From Krasilnikoviella flava (GTDB lineage: Bacteria; Actinomycetota; Actinomycetes; Actinomycetales; Cellulomonadaceae), in NCBI RefSeq assembly GCF_900167525.1, contig NZ_FUZQ01000007.1, positions 248,001 through 312,000 on the forward strand: a DNA stretch of 64,000 nucleotides, given 5' to 3'. The translations under genes and the position numbers were made by a program. This document shows positions 63,582 to 64,000 of the stretch, one piece after another; positions within the stretch are counted from its first letter, which is position 1; every line of letters begins with the position of its first letter. The notes beneath the pieces were generated by a model that was not told the DNA's origin, did no database searches, and was given only the letters and a program-made list of their open reading frames with translations.

Positions 63582-64000
63582 GTGACATCCCCGCTTCCCC
63601 GTATCCGGCCCGCGGGCACGACGCCCCGGCGGGTGCGGGACCTCGCCCTGACCTTCGGGCTCGAGGTGACGACGCCGACGGGCCCCGCCGAGGGCCACCG
63701 GCCGCAGGCTCCCGCCGACGTCGTCGTCACCTCGGTCGCGTCCGACAACCGCGTGGCCGCCGACGGCGATCTGTTCGTCGCCCTGCCGGGCGCGCACGCG
63801 CACGGCGCGAGGTTCGCCGCCGACGCCCTGGCGCGCGGGGCCCGCGCGGTGCTCACCGACGCAGCCGGGGCCGCGGCGCTCACGACGGGACCGGACGCCC
63901 TCGACCCCGCGGTGCCCGTGCTGGTCGCCGCCGACCCGCGTGCCGTGCTGGGGCCGGTCGCGGCCTGGGTCTACGGCGAGCCCGCCGAGCACCTCATGAC
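63582..64000 (+). CDS. murE: UDP-N-acetylmuramoyl-tripeptide synthetase MurE, 5' part
   Basis: The first 139 codons of a Mur ligase, cut by the window end with the frame still open. SVASDNRVAADGDLFVALPGAHAHGARFAADALARGARAV in parts is the MurE N-terminal UDP-substrate domain. It adds the third stem-peptide residue in peptidoglycan synthesis; the residue added (meso-DAP, lysine or ornithine) depends on the missing central part. TAGGTT (63569-63574) ends 7 nt before the GTG, so it has its own leaderless promoter inside the dcw cluster, 96 nt after ftsI. Confidence 0.88.
   Translation, partial: MTSPLPRIRPAGTTPRRVRDLALTFGLEVTTPTGPAEGHRPQAPADVVVTSVASDNRVAADGDLFVALPGAHAHGARFAADALARGARAVLTDAAGAAALTTGPDALDPAVPVLVAADPRAVLGPVAAWVYGEPAEHLM

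Overview
The window is a very GC-rich stretch (well over 70% by eye) of an actinobacterial chromosome, densely packed with housekeeping genes on both strands. Gene content and order (dapA-RNase J ... ftsK-pgsA-cinA-clgR ... recA-recX-gluABCD-miaB-miaA-dapF-hflX-lexA-LysM-nrdR, then a separate division cluster) match the core recA/lexA region of Actinobacteria, including the Rv2718c-Rv2753c stretch of Mycobacterium tuberculosis. Base composition, single lhr-nei2 unit and small intergenic gaps would suit Micrococcales (Cellulomonadaceae/Promicromonosporaceae type), but the genus cannot be fixed from sequence alone. I saw no tRNA, rRNA, CRISPR array, phage or insertion sequence.

Layout. 0-7 kb: succinate-semialdehyde dehydrogenase (-), a small P-loop kinase, dapA and RNase J, an adenine/adenosine-deaminase-family enzyme, and a TetR regulator divergent from a small membrane protein with a palindromic operator between them. 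7-13 kb: FtsK translocase, a CapA-type surface protein (-), pgsA-cinA, and clgR with an ECF-sigma-like promoter. 13-19 kb: the repair pair nei2 and lhr (-). 19-29 kb: DUF3046, a membrane phosphatase-like protein, a metallo-beta-lactamase-fold protein, recA-recX, and the glutamate ABC transporter gluABCD (-). 28-39 kb: miaB, a YbjN pair (-), a dioxygenase-fold protein, miaA-dapF, a small methyltransferase (-), hflX, a DinG-type helicase and ldh. 39-45.7 kb: lexA (-) divergent from a LysM protein, nrdR, DUF5302, serA and a HelD/HelR-like motor (-). 45.9-50.5 kb: a receiver-phosphatase / histidine kinase / response-regulator operon, a PAC2 protein and a cold-shock protein. 50.6-53.8 kb: a spermidine-synthase-like protein (-) and an SOS-controlled HEPN-Pol IV operon, then DUF3040. 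54-58.8 kb: a moxR-DUF58-transglutaminase operon (-). 59-64 kb: the start of the division/cell-wall cluster mraZ-rsmH-ftsL-ftsI-murE, cut off at the window end.

The strongest theme is DNA damage. Perfect LexA boxes (CGAAC-N4-GTTCG) lie in front of recA, the LysM division-suppressor candidate and the HEPN-Pol IV operon, and lexA carries a near-perfect one over its -35, so LexA, RecA, a checkpoint protein and a translesion polymerase form a local SOS regulon. The second theme is transcript architecture: about nineteen genes have a TANNNT-like -10 element ending 6-7 nt before the start codon, the mark of leaderless mRNAs, and many genes are coupled by 4-nt ATGA/GTGA overlaps. No wholly novel multi-gene system is obvious. 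The most interesting leads are the SOS HEPN-Pol IV operon, the tandem-boxed LysM gene, the phased repeats before mraZ and the receiver-phosphatase/kinase operon.
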